From IMG/VR virus record IMGVR_UViG_3300027816_000051, positions 124,001 through 188,000 of that record: a stretch of DNA of 64,000 bases, one strand, 5' to 3'. Shown piece after piece: positions 26,387 through 35,023 of this stretch (the first letter of the stretch is position 1; the number at the start of each line of letters is the position of its first letter). The stretch is from a virus. The position numbers and the translations under genes were made by a program. The notes under the pieces were generated by a model that saw only the letters and a list, made by a program, of their open reading frames with translations, made no database searches and was not told the DNA's origin.

Positions 26387-26547
26387 AGAAAGTTTTTAAC
26401 AAAGGAGTAGATTCCGTAAACCGCGAAAACACTCCAAATAATAAAAGCACCATACATCACCTTTTCTGTCTTTTGTGCTAATCTTTCCAATGACTCCTTT
26501 GTTGGAGGAGCCATTTCTTTCTTCTGTTTACAATTAGAACATCCCAT
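26383..26547 (-). CDS. Small membrane protein with N-terminal MGCSNCKQ
   Basis: The start at 26547 gives 54 residues (MGCSNCKQKKEMAPP). A hydrophobic C-terminal segment (VMYGAFIIWSVFAVYGIYSF) follows. The longer reading from 26664 runs through the facing gene and is rejected. A similar MGCGCKK start occurs in the gene at 42149. The role is unknown. Confidence 0.6.
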   Translation of the reverse strand: MGCSNCKQKKEMAPPTKESLERLAQKTEKVMYGAFIIWSVFAVYGIYSFVKNFL

Positions 26548-26573
26548 AATACAAAAAATAAGTAATAAATAAG

Positions 26574-26580
26574 TATTTAT
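26574..26580 (+). promoter_or_regulatory. TATTTAT motif 4 bases before a start codon
   Basis: TATTTAT ends 4 bases before ATG 26585, in the gap between divergent small genes. Confidence 0.35.
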
Positions 26581-26584
26581 CAAT

Positions 26585-26752
26585 ATGAAATTGATTGAAT
26601 TGTTGGAAGACATGGTGGTTGAAAAATGGTCAATGAAATATAAAAAGACCATAGATTGTAGCAATCCAAAAGGTTTTTCTCAAAAAGCCCACTGCGCCGC
26701 GAGAAGAAAAAGACAGAAAGGTGGAAAGACCAAATCTCAGCCGGTAAAATAA
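26585..26752 (+). CDS. Small basic protein with CSNPKGFSQKAHC motif
   Basis: The 55-residue protein starts with an amphipathic helix (KLIELLEDMVVEKWSMKYKK). It then has IDCSNPKGFSQKAHCAARRK and a Lys/Arg/Gly-rich end. The C-S-N-P-K-G-F-S-Q-K-A-H-C block is a motif I recall from small proteins of other large phages, so this is very probably a real gene. The two Cys and the His could bind a metal, and the basic tail could bind DNA. Function is not established. Confidence 0.7.
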   Translation: MKLIELLEDMVVEKWSMKYKKTIDCSNPKGFSQKAHCAARRKRQKGGKTKSQPVK

Positions 26753-26837
26753 AAGTGCGCACTGATTTCCATTTTTGAAAAAAGTTTCTTATATTTTTAT
26801 AGTTAGAGGACTAATAACGCAAAATATAAAATTATAA

Positions 26838-27728
26838 ATGATATCTTACATTGGAGGAAAAGCTAGAATAGGTAAGTGGATTGTTCCGTTCATACCTAAT
26901 GATATTGAAACCTACGTGGAGGGGTTTTCGGGTATGTTTTGGGTCTTTTTTAATATGGACCTAAAGAAATACCCCAATCTCAAAACAGTCGTTTACAATG
27001 ACTTTAATCGATTGAACGCAAACCTTTTTAAATGTGCTAAACATTACGATAGGTTATGGGATGAACTCGCGAAATACCCATGTCAACAATTAGGTGTGGA
27101 AAACACCCCACCTGAATATGAACAAATGTTCCGTACATACCAAAAAGAAGTATTCAACGAAGAATTAGTCATTGGGGATGAGCCCAATTTTGATGTTGCC
27201 GCAAAATACGTTTACGTATTAACTCAAGTTTTCTCAGGTTCCAAACCCGAAACTTCTAGTTATACTGATTACAAGGGTAAGTACAGATGTAAGGTGTTAA
27301 TCTTTATGGACAAACTCAAACATCCTGAATATAGAGCACATTTAGATAGAATCACGTTTGTCGAAAACATGGATTTCCAAAAAGTTGTTGAAAAGTATGA
27401 TTCGCCAAAAACATATTTTTACATGGACCCCCCTTATTGGAAAACAGAAAATTATTATTCAAATCATGATTTTGATAGTAATGACCATGAAAGGTTGGCA
27501 AACACATTAAAGGGTATACAAGGTAAATTTAGTTTATCTTATTATGAGTTTAAACAACTTCATGATTGGTTCCCCGAAAATGGTGTTGGTATTGGTAAAA
27601 ATGGACAACTTTTGATGTTTCAACCAACTGGTTACAAATGGGCTAAAGAAACTTTCAAAAAGGCGGCTGCCGCTAAAAAAGACGGAACACAAAACGAAGG
27701 TATTGAATTACTGATTATGAATTATTAA
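26838..27728 (+). CDS. dam: DNA adenine-N6 methyltransferase, Dam (D12) type
   Basis: The 296-residue protein has the alpha-class order. The AdoMet motif is YIGGKARIGKWIV at the N-terminus, followed by YVEGFSGMFWVFFNM, VYNDFN, and the catalytic DPPY in YFYMDPPYWKTENYYS near 195-202. The AdoMet loop is GGKARIGKW, where most Dam proteins have GGKxxLLP. No restriction nuclease is adjacent. It probably methylates phage DNA against host restriction or regulates transcription. A TTATATTTTT promoter-like stretch lies about 40 bases upstream. Confidence 0.85.
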   Translation: MISYIGGKARIGKWIVPFIPNDIETYVEGFSGMFWVFFNMDLKKYPNLKTVVYNDFNRLNANLFKCAKHYDRLWDELAKYPCQQLGVENTPPEYEQMFRTYQKEVFNEELVIGDEPNFDVAAKYVYVLTQVFSGSKPETSSYTDYKGKYRCKVLIFMDKLKHPEYRAHLDRITFVENMDFQKVVEKYDSPKTYFYMDPPYWKTENYYSNHDFDSNDHERLANTLKGIQGKFSLSYYEFKQLHDWFPENGVGIGKNGQLLMFQPTGYKWAKETFKKAAAAKKDGTQNEGIELLIMNY

Positions 27729-27730
27729 AA

Positions 27731-28021
27731 ATGGATTTTTCTCCTGAAAGTTTGATATATTTGCAAACAATTAAAAATTACTTTGAAAGTAATGAGGAAG
27801 CGAGAAAATATTTTTTATCAAACTTGAACGAAGATGAGTTTTATAATAGTATTTTAAAAGTCGCTGAAAATAATTTTAGAAAAACAGGTGAACCTCAATT
27901 AACACAGGAACAACTTGAATTTCTAAGAGTATCTTTGATGATTTTTAAAAAAGTAGAAGATAGTGAATTTAATGGAATTTACTTTTATGAATCAACGGAT
28001 TTAAAATTTTATTACAAATAG
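27731..28021 (+). CDS. Hypothetical protein between Dam and the AAA ATPase
   Basis: The 96-residue acidic protein is mostly helical (LIYLQTIKNYFESNEEARKY). The gene starts 2 bases after the dam stop and ends 1 base before the AAA start, so it is part of that operon. No motif is recognised. Confidence 0.6.
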   Translation: MDFSPESLIYLQTIKNYFESNEEARKYFLSNLNEDEFYNSILKVAENNFRKTGEPQLTQEQLEFLRVSLMIFKKVEDSEFNGIYFYESTDLKFYYK

Positions 28022-28022
28022 A

Positions 28023-29090
28023 ATGAGAAAAACACCAGACCAATATTTTATTTATGAAACATCGTATGGTACCGACGTACCAACGAATCAATTGTATCTT
28101 CACACCTTTGATGAAATACCATCTGTTTATAAGACGGAGAAGGTGTATACATCAGATGTAATGGATTATTTCATATCAGATGGATATAGACCTATATGTG
28201 AATTAAATTCAACCTCTAAAAGAAGAGTACATAAACCAAATACAGAAATTTTTCTTCTTAATGATAATAATAAAACTGCAATATTATTAAAATCAAAATA
28301 TGAAAAAGAAGAATTATTATTTGAGTTAGAATTTTATTACACATTATCTCATGGTATATTTGATACAAATTTTGATTTGAAAAAAATATCAGGATTTGAG
28401 TTTGAATTAAAAAAGAGTGGTATTAGTTTAGTAAAATCTGAACATGGTCATATGGACACCGAGGAATATGAATTAAATGTACCTGATGTTGACATAAAAT
28501 TAAATTACGGTGATAAGTTTGTAAAACTACACGATACTATTGTCACTCGACTGAACAAGAAAAATGATAAAGGTATTGTGTTATTTCATGGAGACCCCGG
28601 CACGGGCAAAACTTCGTATATAAAGTACCTTACAAGATTGATTGTCGATAAAGAGATACTATTTATTCCACCATCTATGGCCGAATCTCTTTCAGAACCC
28701 TCAATTATTCCATTCTTGATGGAACATAAAAACTCTATTCTGATTATTGAAGATGCCGAGAAAGTAATTTCAGATAGAGAATTAAACGGTTCTTCTGTTG
28801 GTGTTTCTAATATATTAAACATAACAGATGGTATTCTTGGGGATTGTTTGAATATTCAAATCGTTGCTACCTTCAATATGAAAAAAGAAAAAATTGACCA
28901 AGCCCTACTGAGAAAGGGTAGATTAATTTGTGAACATAAATTTGAACCTCTAAGTGTTGAAGAATCTAACAAATTATTAAAACACTTAGGTAAGAAAAAA
29001 ACAGTTGATAAACCAACTACACTTGCGGATATTTATAATATCGATGAAGACGTGGTTCGAGTTGAAAATAAAAAACAAATAGGATTTTAA
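28023..29090 (+). CDS. AAA+ ATPase, Bcs1/FtsH-like core
   Basis: The 355-residue protein has an unrecognised N-terminal domain (about 1-165) and one AAA module. Walker A is FHGDPGTGKTSYIK at about 188-201 and Walker B is SILIIEDAEKV near 240. Sensor 1 is IVATFNM near 281 and the Arg finger is LLRKGRLI near 296. Single-AAA proteins of this build are frequent in large phages. They act as chaperone or remodelling ATPases, but the substrate is unknown. It is cotranscribed with dam and the two redox genes. Confidence 0.8.
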   Translation: MRKTPDQYFIYETSYGTDVPTNQLYLHTFDEIPSVYKTEKVYTSDVMDYFISDGYRPICELNSTSKRRVHKPNTEIFLLNDNNKTAILLKSKYEKEELLFELEFYYTLSHGIFDTNFDLKKISGFEFELKKSGISLVKSEHGHMDTEEYELNVPDVDIKLNYGDKFVKLHDTIVTRLNKKNDKGIVLFHGDPGTGKTSYIKYLTRLIVDKEILFIPPSMAESLSEPSIIPFLMEHKNSILIIEDAEKVISDRELNGSSVGVSNILNITDGILGDCLNIQIVATFNMKKEKIDQALLRKGRLICEHKFEPLSVEESNKLLKHLGKKKTVDKPTTLADIYNIDEDVVRVENKKQIGF

Positions 29091-29102
29091 AATTAAAGAA
29101 AA

Positions 29103-29408
29103 ATGGAATTAGTAACAGTTGAAAAACTAAATGAAATGAAACAAAACGGTGAGAAAGTTCTTGCCGACTTTTACGCTGAATGGTGTGGACCATGTAAAAT
29201 GTTATTACCAAAATTAGATTTACTACAACACGAATACCCTGATGTTAAATTCGTCAAGGTTAATGTTGATTCTGAAATGTCAGGTTCTCAAGAATATGGG
29301 GTACGTTCAGTACCAACGGTAATGATATTTAATGGTAATAACGAAGTATCAAGAACATCAGGTGTTAGACCCGATTCTTTTTACAAAGAAATATTAAACA
29401 CTTTATAA
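29103..29408 (+). CDS. trxA: Thioredoxin
   Basis: The 101-residue protein has the full thioredoxin fold, with the redox site EWCGPCKMLLP (C28, C31) and the cis-Pro loop VRSVPTVMIF. It probably supplies electrons to ribonucleotide reductase or acts as a polymerase or assembly factor as in other phages. No reductase gene lies in the window. It is followed after 1 base by a second thiol-redox gene. Confidence 0.92.
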   Translation: MELVTVEKLNEMKQNGEKVLADFYAEWCGPCKMLLPKLDLLQHEYPDVKFVKVNVDSEMSGSQEYGVRSVPTVMIFNGNNEVSRTSGVRPDSFYKEILNTL

Positions 29409-29409
29409 T

Positions 29410-29703
29410 ATGGCGAATGAATTACTTCTATTTACACTTGAGGGTTGTGGAGGTTGTAAAAGATTAAAAGAGAGACTCCAAAAAGAATCATTACCTTACC
29501 GAGAAGTTGAAGTTGGTAAGAATAAAGAGATTTGGAATAAAGTAATTGAACAAACGGGTAATGAATATTTACCCGCCTTTTACATTAAAAAAGACGACAC
29601 TGGTAAAGGACCCTTTTTTTGTCCCGAAAAAGATTTTAATGGGGACGACGAGGCGTTAGCAATTATATTAAAATACATTGAAAAAAAAGAAGGGGGTCAA
29701 TAA
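29410..29703 (+). CDS. Glutaredoxin-like protein
   Basis: The 97-residue protein starts LLLFTLEGCGGCKRLKERL with redox Cys C13 and C16 and has the cis-Pro motif EYLPAFYIK. The CGGC site differs from the CPYC of classical glutaredoxin and fits phage NrdH/glutaredoxin-like proteins. The pair with thioredoxin suggests support of deoxynucleotide synthesis. The stop codon lies within the loop of the terminator that follows. Confidence 0.8.
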   Translation: MANELLLFTLEGCGGCKRLKERLQKESLPYREVEVGKNKEIWNKVIEQTGNEYLPAFYIKKDDTGKGPFFCPEKDFNGDDEALAIILKYIEKKEGGQ

Positions 29704-29714
29704 CCCCCTTTTTT
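29690..29714. terminator. Bidirectional terminator between convergent operons
   Basis: AAGGGGGT (29690-29697) pairs with ACCCCCTT (29703-29710) around loop CAATA. T runs follow on both strands. It ends both the redox operon (+) and the glycan operon (-). Confidence 0.88.
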
Positions 29715-30774
29715 ATTTAACTAAACTATTAATCCATTTATAGGTTTTTTCCATTCCATAGAACAGAGGTTCACTAACAACCCAACCTATTTTTTCGTGG
29801 TATAATTTATTGTCTGAATTTCTTCCCCTCACACCAACAGGACATTTATATCCATACTTCTGTTTAAATTCTTCCCCACCAATATTTCTGATATAAATTT
29901 CTTTACCTGAAATATCTATAGCCATTTGAGCCAAATCATTAATTGTTACTTTCTCTTCAGAACCAATGTTTACAGGACCCAAAAAAGAGTCTTGTCTCAT
30001 TAGTCTTAAAACCGCTTCAACACATTCATCCACATATAAGAATGAACGAGTCTGTTGACCATCACCCCAAACTTCAATTTCTCCACCGTCTAACATTTCG
30101 GCAACTTTTCTACACATAGCTGCTGGTGCTTTTTCTTTACCACCTTTCCACGTACCATATGGACCAAATATGTTATGAAATCTAGCAATTCGAACATCCA
30201 AACCGTGATTTCTGTGAAAAGCCAAGTACAACCTTTCCGAAAAAAGTTTTTCCCAACCATATTCTGAATCAGGATTCGCGGGATATGCTGATGATTCTTC
30301 ACAATTTGGGTTGTTAGGGTCTAATTGATTGTGTTCAGGATACATACATGCCGATGATGAATAAAAAATCTTCTTAACTTTTGTCTTCACTGATTCATTT
30401 ACAACATTTAAATTTATCATTGCAGAATTGTGCATAACATTCGCGTCATTTTCACCAGTGAAGATGTAACCAGCACCACCCATATCGGCAGCTAATTGAT
30501 AAACCTCATCAAATGGGACCTCAGTTGAATATGGTTGTTTGTAATAATTAAACGGTAATATCGTACCATTTAATTCTTCTAATCTCATTACTGATGATAC
30601 GTTTTTTGGGTCCGTAAGGTCATATATTAAGAATTCGTCACAAAAGTCTTTCTCATCAAAATATTCGTGTCTTTTTATATCAACTACTCTTACGTAGTTT
30701 CCTTCATTTTTTAATCTTTTTGCTAGGTGACCACCAATAAATCCGCCACCACCCAATACTAATACTCGTTTCAT
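29713..30774 (-). CDS. NAD-dependent sugar epimerase, GDP-mannose 3,5-epimerase-like
   Basis: The 353-residue short-chain dehydrogenase has the Rossmann loop VLGGGGFIGGHLA and the catalytic Y172-x-x-x-K176 in SEYGWEKLF. The later phrases RFHNIFGPYGTWKGGKEKAP, VWGDGQQTRSFLYVDECVEA and GVRGRNSDN are close to plant and bacterial GDP-mannose 3,5-epimerase. That enzyme makes GDP-L-galactose or GDP-gulose from GDP-mannose. The SSxxC segment (SSACMYP) is also kept. It is the last gene of the 15-gene minus-strand operon and overlaps its upstream neighbour by 4 bases. The exact sugar product is inferred from similarity. Confidence 0.8.
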   Translation of the reverse strand: MKRVLVLGGGGFIGGHLAKRLKNEGNYVRVVDIKRHEYFDEKDFCDEFLIYDLTDPKNVSSVMRLEELNGTILPFNYYKQPYSTEVPFDEVYQLAADMGGAGYIFTGENDANVMHNSAMINLNVVNESVKTKVKKIFYSSSACMYPEHNQLDPNNPNCEESSAYPANPDSEYGWEKLFSERLYLAFHRNHGLDVRIARFHNIFGPYGTWKGGKEKAPAAMCRKVAEMLDGGEIEVWGDGQQTRSFLYVDECVEAVLRLMRQDSFLGPVNIGSEEKVTINDLAQMAIDISGKEIYIRNIGGEEFKQKYGYKCPVGVRGRNSDNKLYHEKIGWVVSEPLFYGMEKTYKWINSLVK

Positions 30775-31388
30775 TTTATTTTTTTAAAAAATCCCTCACC
30801 AAAATTATTACCCCACCAAAATTGTTCAACACAGGTAAACCCATGATGTGTCATCCAATTGTTTATTTCATCAAAGTGTGGACAACCTTTATATAATTCG
30901 GCTCTGTTTATTTCTACAATAACGTAGTCAATGTTGATTAATGTATTCACGGAACCTTTGAGAACCTCTAATTCAAAACCTTGAACATCGATATTCATCA
31001 TGTTGTATTTTGAAAAATCGTAATTTAAATCATCCAATCTATCCATTTCAACTTCTTCTACAGAATCAAAAACGATATGAGGAAATTGAACAGAATGTAA
31101 TTTCGGTTCTAATATTGAGGATGACATACCTTTATTAAAGGATTCTACAAACATAGAAACTTTTCTCTTTTCATTACCTAACGCCAGTTTAACTAAAATT
31201 GCGTCATCATCTATTTTTTCTTTTAAGGTCTCAAAATTAGACGATAGAGGTTCAAAGTATATTCTGTTTGAAATACCCAATTCCTTATAAACTTCATCTT
31301 CTTGACCAAAATGTGCACCAACGTGAATCACACCATGGATATTAACATTATGATTAATCATAAATGTCTTTAGCTCTATATTATTCAT
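30771..31388 (-). CDS. FkbM family methyltransferase
   Basis: The 205-residue protein has the AdoMet site GVIHVGAHFGQEDEVYKELG and the second acidic motif IYFEPLSSNFETLK. The FkbM core phrases DRLDDLN, MMNIDVQGFELEVLKGS and YVIVEINRAELYKGC follow. FkbM enzymes O-methylate sugars or polyketides, so here it probably methylates a glycan made by the operon. It ends with the common C-terminal HHGFTCVEQFWWGNNFGEGF. Confidence 0.85.
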   Translation of the reverse strand: MNNIELKTFMINHNVNIHGVIHVGAHFGQEDEVYKELGISNRIYFEPLSSNFETLKEKIDDDAILVKLALGNEKRKVSMFVESFNKGMSSSILEPKLHSVQFPHIVFDSVEEVEMDRLDDLNYDFSKYNMMNIDVQGFELEVLKGSVNTLINIDYVIVEINRAELYKGCPHFDEINNWMTHHGFTCVEQFWWGNNFGEGFFKKIK

Positions 31389-32152
31389 TCTCTATCCTCT
31401 TTATATTTGTCTTTATTATACAATAAATCCCTGTGTTTTTCAAGTATTTTTGCTGCGTTTACGTAAACTAAATTATTATGTAATGATTGATTTTTTTGTC
31501 TAGTGGTCCCCCATCCAGGTTCGGAAATATAATCTATCGTATATAAACCTGACACTTTTCCGAGTTCTTTGAATGCTCTCATGGACATATCCATATCATC
31601 ATAATTTTGGGGTGAAAAATATTCGTCTAAAAAATTTAATTTGACCACGTCATTATAGTTGTACATTAGTGGACCTCTGTTACCATATTCTCTAGCATAA
31701 AAAATATCTCTTGATGAGTTATCTTTATGTGCAATATCGATGTAATTTATTTGTTTTGTTTGTTCATTATAGATGTTATTGTGAGCAACAAAAGATGTTA
31801 CAGCGAACACATCACTATATTTTATGAACGGTTCCAACATCCTCTTATCAAAATCTTTTTCTGTGACAACCATATCATCTTGGATTAAGACCACATAATC
31901 ATTTATAACAGACTTTAGACCAATATTATTTGCTTTGGTTTCAAAAACATTGTCGGCATACAGGTAATCAATTTTTTTATTACTAACTCTCTTTAAATTG
32001 TCACGAACAATACCTTCACTATTATCTGTACAACCATCAAAAACTATTACAATCTGGTCATTCAGTTCTGATAAATTATTTACCAAGTTACTCACCACTT
32101 GGTTCATTAAGAATTCCTTGTTGTGAATTGTCAATACTACTGATGTTTTCAT
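31385..32152 (-). CDS. Family 2-type glycosyltransferase
   Basis: The start at 32152 (MKTSVVLTIHNKEFLMNQVV) overlaps the previous stop by 4 bases and is preferred to 32182. The 255-residue protein has the GT-A nucleotide-sugar fold: VVLTIHNKEF, then IVIVFDGCTDNSE, then the metal motif VVLIQDDMVV. A late NYDDMDMSMRAFKE corresponds to the acceptor-site acid. The sugar donor is unknown. Confidence 0.82.
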   Translation of the reverse strand: MKTSVVLTIHNKEFLMNQVVSNLVNNLSELNDQIVIVFDGCTDNSEGIVRDNLKRVSNKKIDYLYADNVFETKANNIGLKSVINDYVVLIQDDMVVTEKDFDKRMLEPFIKYSDVFAVTSFVAHNNIYNEQTKQINYIDIAHKDNSSRDIFYAREYGNRGPLMYNYNDVVKLNFLDEYFSPQNYDDMDMSMRAFKELGKVSGLYTIDYISEPGWGTTRQKNQSLHNNLVYVNAAKILEKHRDLLYNKDKYKEDRE

Positions 32153-32910
32153 TTTAAAAGATATTTTGATAATTCTATACAATCACCTTTTCTATCAAAC
32201 AGGTGGTCAACATAATTATACGTTTCAATCACGTTATAATTTTCTTTGTGAAAAATCCAATTATTTGCCGTTTGCTCACAACAATGATAAATCTTCGAGT
32301 CTGTATCAGTCACATCTGAAATGTCTACCGATATCATATCTTCCATAATTTTTTTTGCTTGGTGAATATTGTAATCCGCGGGCAACCCAAAAATACCTAA
32401 ATTATAAATTTTAAAATCTAAATCATTTGTAACCTGTTTACATATTTTTATTTCACCCCATCTCGGGTCACCATTCCTAACGATTCTTTCATACTTCCAA
32501 ACCATAATAGAATTATCATCAATTTGTGGTAATTCCGAATGAAAAAATAAATCATTATCGATTTTTACAGTGTACTCAGTTTCTGATTTTGCATAATTAA
32601 TAAAATCATTTAAAACTGTAAAACTATAATTAAGACTTTCATTGTATTTGGTAAGTTGTTCCGTGTAATCAATATAAATAATTCTGTCTTGGTCAATGTT
32701 ATACTTGTTCATTTTTTCTTTCATACCCTCAACATCATCAGTATAAAGATGTAAAATACTTTTTCTATTCTTATCAATAAATGAAGCATAAGATGCTGAT
32801 GAATAATCAGATATAAACTCTTTATTTTTGTAGACATCAAACGCCCATTTCCGACCGATTTGGGACATTTTATTTAAGTCATAATTATAATTTAATGCAA
32901 TAAATTTCAT
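32149..32910 (-). CDS. Putative glycosyltransferase
   Basis: The 253-residue protein has a GT-A-like layout with the acidic D-x-D centre TVKIDNDLFFHSELP at about 115-129 and a later NLGIFGLPADYN. The first strand is unusual (MKFIALNYNYDLNK), so the family is not clear. It lies inside the glycan operon with 4-base overlaps on both sides, which supports a role in the same pathway. Confidence 0.6.
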   Translation of the reverse strand: MKFIALNYNYDLNKMSQIGRKWAFDVYKNKEFISDYSSASYASFIDKNRKSILHLYTDDVEGMKEKMNKYNIDQDRIIYIDYTEQLTKYNESLNYSFTVLNDFINYAKSETEYTVKIDNDLFFHSELPQIDDNSIMVWKYERIVRNGDPRWGEIKICKQVTNDLDFKIYNLGIFGLPADYNIHQAKKIMEDMISVDISDVTDTDSKIYHCCEQTANNWIFHKENYNVIETYNYVDHLFDRKGDCIELSKYLLK

Positions 32911-33581
32911 GGTATATATACGTTGTATTTTATTCTATAATCGAGACAATAATCAAATTTTAAATTATGTTTCACAACCAAGTTAGTTAATATACTTTGG
33001 TCATTTCTATGGAATTGCCAATTTGGAAAATTCTCACCAATTTGATTTGGTTCATTGTCAACTATCTGTTTAATACTACAATACTTAAAATAATCGTGAA
33101 CAAATTCCATCATTTGTTTGGTTTTTTTAATGATGATAAATCCTGCTTCCATCTGTGGTGTTTCATGAAACTTTTCTTCATCACAATCCATCAAGATAAA
33201 ACAGTCTCTTTTTGTACATATTTTTTGAGGCCAACGATTTCCATTCCAATTTGTAAAATAATAATCATTATCTTTCAAATAATTTGCAATCGTATTATAA
33301 TCAACATCAACTAAATCACCGGCATCGGTATAAATTAATGCATCCCCATCTTCTAATTCATTCAAAATATCTAAAATAATTTTTGGTTTCCACAACCAAA
33401 ATCCATCACCCGTTTCACAATCTAATATTTCTTTATGGTTTTCATAAAAAATACCTTTCTTAACATCTTCAGATTTAAATCCTCGGATATCATTGAAACC
33501 ACGTGAATTATAATATCCGATTAATTTTTGAACGGTGTTACTAAATTTATTGTTGGTGTAAAAAGATAGAACAATTTTCAT
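32907..33581 (-). CDS. Glycosyltransferase-like protein
   Basis: The 224-residue protein shows DGFWLWKPKIILDIL, then the metal motif GDALIYTDAGDLVD near 75-88, then QMEAGFIIIKKT and FHRNDQSILTNL. This order is typical of a GT-A family of capsule/LPS sugar transferases with G-Y/F-W-x-W-K-P and H-R-x-D-Q-S motifs. Donor and acceptor are not known. Confidence 0.72.
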   Translation of the reverse strand: MKIVLSFYTNNKFSNTVQKLIGYYNSRGFNDIRGFKSEDVKKGIFYENHKEILDCETGDGFWLWKPKIILDILNELEDGDALIYTDAGDLVDVDYNTIANYLKDNDYYFTNWNGNRWPQKICTKRDCFILMDCDEEKFHETPQMEAGFIIIKKTKQMMEFVHDYFKYCSIKQIVDNEPNQIGENFPNWQFHRNDQSILTNLVVKHNLKFDYCLDYRIKYNVYIP

Positions 33582-33583
33582 TA

Positions 33584-34285
33584 TTAATGTATCCCCCGAA
33601 CATTTACGTTTATTTCATATTCATTTATTAATGGAGAGAGTTCATTAGGGTATTCAGATAAATTCCATTTACCTCTAACTAAAGCCGTTGCTATATATGG
33701 ATAAACAGAACTATCAAAATGATTCAACCCCCTTTTGTTTTCACCATCGTAATGATATAAACCTTTGATGTTGTTTTCTATCATAAAATTTCTATATGTT
33801 TCATTCTCTAACCACATATTATTTTTGGTACCTTTCATGATTTTAATGTAATCATCTTTTTTCCAAATAGTTGGTTGCATAGAAAATATATCTTTATTGT
33901 CGGATTCTATTTCATATAAGGTCTCATAAATTTTTTTATCTTTAACAGACCCCGATTTTAACAATCTAATGAACGAATATTCTTGGTTATCATGTAAAAA
34001 ATCGAGGTAATTAAAAATTTTATCATGACTGACATTGTTATAAAGAATAAAGTCTTCTTGTAAGTATATAAAATAGTCATATGGTATTGAAGATAAACAC
34101 TTTAACCATGATTCATAATAAGGTTCTTGATTTTCATATAAAAAACAAATTTGCTCGGGTATCATTACATCTGTAATAAAATACATCGGTAAGTTTGTGT
34201 ACTTTTTTTGTTCTAACAAGAACATATCCAAAATATCTGAACATTTTGAATTTGTATAAGTAACGTAACAAATTTTATTATCCAT
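33584..34285 (-). CDS. Putative glycosyltransferase
   Basis: The 233-residue protein has PYDYFIYLQEDFILYNNVS at about 68-86, a GT-A metal motif of the Y-x-L-Q-E-D type, followed by SFIRLLKSGS and FSMQPTIWKKDDYI. Family members act in surface polysaccharide synthesis. It overlaps the following FkbM gene by 8 bases in the direction of transcription. Confidence 0.65.
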   Translation of the reverse strand: MDNKICYVTYTNSKCSDILDMFLLEQKKYTNLPMYFITDVMIPEQICFLYENQEPYYESWLKCLSSIPYDYFIYLQEDFILYNNVSHDKIFNYLDFLHDNQEYSFIRLLKSGSVKDKKIYETLYEIESDNKDIFSMQPTIWKKDDYIKIMKGTKNNMWLENETYRNFMIENNIKGLYHYDGENKRGLNHFDSSVYPYIATALVRGKWNLSEYPNELSPLINEYEINVNVRGIH

Positions 34286-35012
34286 AAGGTGTTAAATTTT
34301 TGTTGATATAAACCACATCCATTTCTGTGTTTGAAGATTCTGGCGACTCGTCTATTGGTATAAACCTATTTAGTTTTTCATCTAGTTCAGATTTACTTGT
34401 AGAACCACGATATAATTCCTGTAACCCTACTTCGGTGGTTATTATTTTTACATCATTTAAATATTCTTTTAGAGAGTCTAATACGATATTTTCTGCACCT
34501 TGAACATCCATCCAAATCAAATCAACACTTTTAATATCATTTTCTTTTAACCAATCACTAAGAACAATACAGTCAACCTCAGTTTCCTTTTGGGCCCACT
34601 GAGATGAACGCCAGTGGTTTGTTGTCTGTAATAAAGAACTGGCACCCACATTTCCATTATAAACTTCGTAAAATTTAGTTTTACCGTTGTAATTGTTTAT
34701 TGCGTATTGGTAAACTTTTATGTTATTAATTTTCTCAACGTTCTTAACTGTAAATTCGTAGTTTTCTTTTACTGGTTCAAACGCATATATTTTAGCATGT
34801 GGAAACCATCTATTTAACTCTAAACTTTGGCAACCATCTCTTGACCCAATATCTAATATTGTGTTGACATCATTAAAGTCAATTTTATCTTTTATAACAT
34901 TAATCATTTTTGTTGTCCATAATGGACATCTACCATTCAAATCGGTAAAGGCACCCCTATTTAATTCATCTTGAGTAAATGCGTCGTCAATAAATTTTGA
35001 ATTATCTATCAT
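34278..35012 (-). CDS. FkbM family methyltransferase (second copy)
   Basis: The 244-residue protein has the AdoMet motif TILDIGSRDGCQSLEL, KIYAFEPVKENYEFT, the FkbM core DLIWMDVQGAENIVLDSLKE and TEVGLQELYRGS. It differs clearly from the FkbM protein at 30771, with a longer N-terminus and other spacing, so the operon probably methylates two different positions or sugars. Confidence 0.85.
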   Translation of the reverse strand: MIDNSKFIDDAFTQDELNRGAFTDLNGRCPLWTTKMINVIKDKIDFNDVNTILDIGSRDGCQSLELNRWFPHAKIYAFEPVKENYEFTVKNVEKINNIKVYQYAINNYNGKTKFYEVYNGNVGASSLLQTTNHWRSSQWAQKETEVDCIVLSDWLKENDIKSVDLIWMDVQGAENIVLDSLKEYLNDVKIITTEVGLQELYRGSTSKSELDEKLNRFIPIDESPESSNTEMDVVYINKNLTPYG

Positions 35013-35023
35013 TTTTATAATTT

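Noticed and set aside
24986-26547. Possible toxin-antitoxin or anti-defence cassette among the small genes
   Set aside because: No recognisable toxin, antitoxin or anti-defence motif is visible; small size and context alone are not evidence.
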